Assembly: GCA_023428755.1 (NCBI GenBank)
Contig: JAEYWX010000031.1
Span: 1 to 64,000 of the forward strand
Length of the DNA: 64,000 nucleotides
Reading direction: 5' to 3'
From: Bacteroidota bacterium
GTDB lineage: Bacteria > Bacteroidota > Bacteroidia > Chitinophagales > Chitinophagaceae
Shown here: positions 63,483 to 64,000 of the stretch, one piece after another
Layout of the letters: each line of letters begins with the position of its first letter
Position numbering within the stretch: position 1 is the first letter of the stretch
Notes under the pieces: generated by a model
What the model saw: only the letters and a program-made list of their open reading frames with translations
Told to the model about the DNA's origin: nothing
Database searches by the model: none
Made by a program: the position numbers and the translations under genes

Positions 63483-63506
63483 AAAGCGGGGCCTTTCGGC
63501 CCCGCT
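63481..63506 (-). terminator. rho-independent terminator after the T9SS cargo gene
   Basis: AGCGGGGCC/GGCCCCGCT, a perfect 9-bp stem with a TTTC loop on plus, followed on the minus strand by TTTTTA. It ends the minus-strand gene and, lacking a T-run on the plus side, does less for ispH. Confidence 0.8.
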
Positions 63507-63528
63507 ACCTCAATCAACCTCTCTGTTC

Positions 63529-64000
63529 TTACTGAACGATTACCCGCTCTGTAATAGTTTCACCGGTTTCCCGGAACCAGATCTTTAACAGGTATACTCC
63601 CGGTAACAGTTTGTTCATTTGAATGGATTGGCTACGTAATGAACGTTCAGCTCTTATTACTCTGCCTGTATAATCACTAAGGATCACATCATACAAACCT
63701 GCATCTGCCGGAACAGCTATTGTAAACAACCCTTTTGTTGGATTTGGGTAAACGGCCACTGCAATTTTCTTTGCATTGTTACGTACGGCCCTTACATCAC
63801 TATATGTAAACCTGCCATCTTTATCAACCAACCGCAACCTGTACAATGCAACTACACCGGTTTGCAAATTCATATCAGTAAATTGATACATTGCTTTTTC
63901 AGCTTCGGTAGCTTTTGCGTTTACAAATCCAATGCTTGTAAAACTTCCATTACCTGTTTTCCTCTCTACATCAAATCCTGCAAAGTTGAATTCCTGCGAA
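63529..64000 (-). CDS. type IX secretion cargo protein, C-terminal part (type A sorting domain); 5' end outside window
   Basis: About 157 residues are visible; the frame is open to the right edge, so the gene continues out of the window. The N-terminal visible part (NFAGFDVERKTGNGSFTSIGFV) and the YRLRLVDKDGRFTYSDV segment are the Ig-like domain that usually precedes the sorting signal. The last 80 residues hold VYPNPTKGLFTI (about 84-95) and the TERVIVQ end, the type A T9SS domain. It would be secreted and cleaved by a PorU-like sortase. What the N-terminal domains do is unknown. Confidence 0.85.
   Translation of the reverse strand, partial: SQEFNFAGFDVERKTGNGSFTSIGFVNAKATEAEKAMYQFTDMNLQTGVVALYRLRLVDKDGRFTYSDVRAVRNNAKKIAVAVYPNPTKGLFTIAVPADAGLYDVILSDYTGRVIRAERSLRSQSIQMNKLLPGVYLLKIWFRETGETITERVIVQ

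Overview
The window is chromosomal DNA of a Bacteroidota bacterium, most likely of the family Chitinophagaceae. The evidence is the T9SS sortase/porin pair (PorU2/PorV2), T9SS cargo with type A and type B C-terminal domains, promoters of the Bacteroidota form (TTTG, 17-23 nt, TAnnTTTG), an almost complete lack of Shine-Dalgarno sequences except before rpsU, and protein sequences typical of that group. Genus cannot be fixed from the sequence alone.

Layout. 1-754: an edge with a truncated frame, a small ORF and apparently decayed coding DNA. 755-5154: a thioredoxin-fold exported protein, a DUF6498-type membrane protein, an HldE-type sugar kinase, an APC permease and an OmpH/Skp protein. 5304-23942: the information-processing block, almost all on the minus strand. 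In transcription order it holds four tRNAs (Thr-Tyr-Gly-Thr), tuf, tRNA-Trp, secE, nusG, then rplK-rplA-rplJ-rplL, then rpoB-rpoC, with hpf, xerC and rpsU further upstream. Two unrelated genes break this block: a plus-strand histone-H1-like gene between nusG and rplK, and a T9SS type B cargo gene between rplL and rpoB. Each break has its own terminator, and rplK and rpoB have their own promoters.

24130-33250: riboflavin synthase, then a cell-surface glycan/lipid island (DPM-type glycosyltransferase, GNAT acyltransferase, ChbG/YdjC deacetylase, methyltransferase, YfhO-like and GT-C-like membrane proteins, a membrane-anchored sulfatase/phosphotransferase fold). 33334-39579: porV2-porU2. 39798-45580: tyrS, an SGNH hydrolase, a divergent cyanophycinase/cyanophycin synthetase pair and tRNA-Gln. 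45606-53076: a seven-gene nucleotide-sugar operon (DegT aminotransferase, ugd, UDP-glucuronate decarboxylase, a VipA-type dehydrogenase, rfbB, rfbC, rfbD). 53195-57535: waaA (Kdo transferase), an unknown protein, tdk and ccmB-ccmC-ccmD. 57570-64000: glutamate dehydrogenase, a DegP/HtrA protease, an alpha-amylase-family enzyme, ispH and a truncated T9SS type A cargo gene.

The glycan island, the nucleotide-sugar operon, waaA and the HldE-like kinase all point to the outer envelope; PorU2/PorV2 and the cargo proteins would deliver proteins to the same surface. The most unusual non-genic signal is a set of short-period (about 7-9 nt) imperfect repeats in many gene-gene junctions. The repeat word differs at each junction, and one such stretch appears inside the waaA reading frame.
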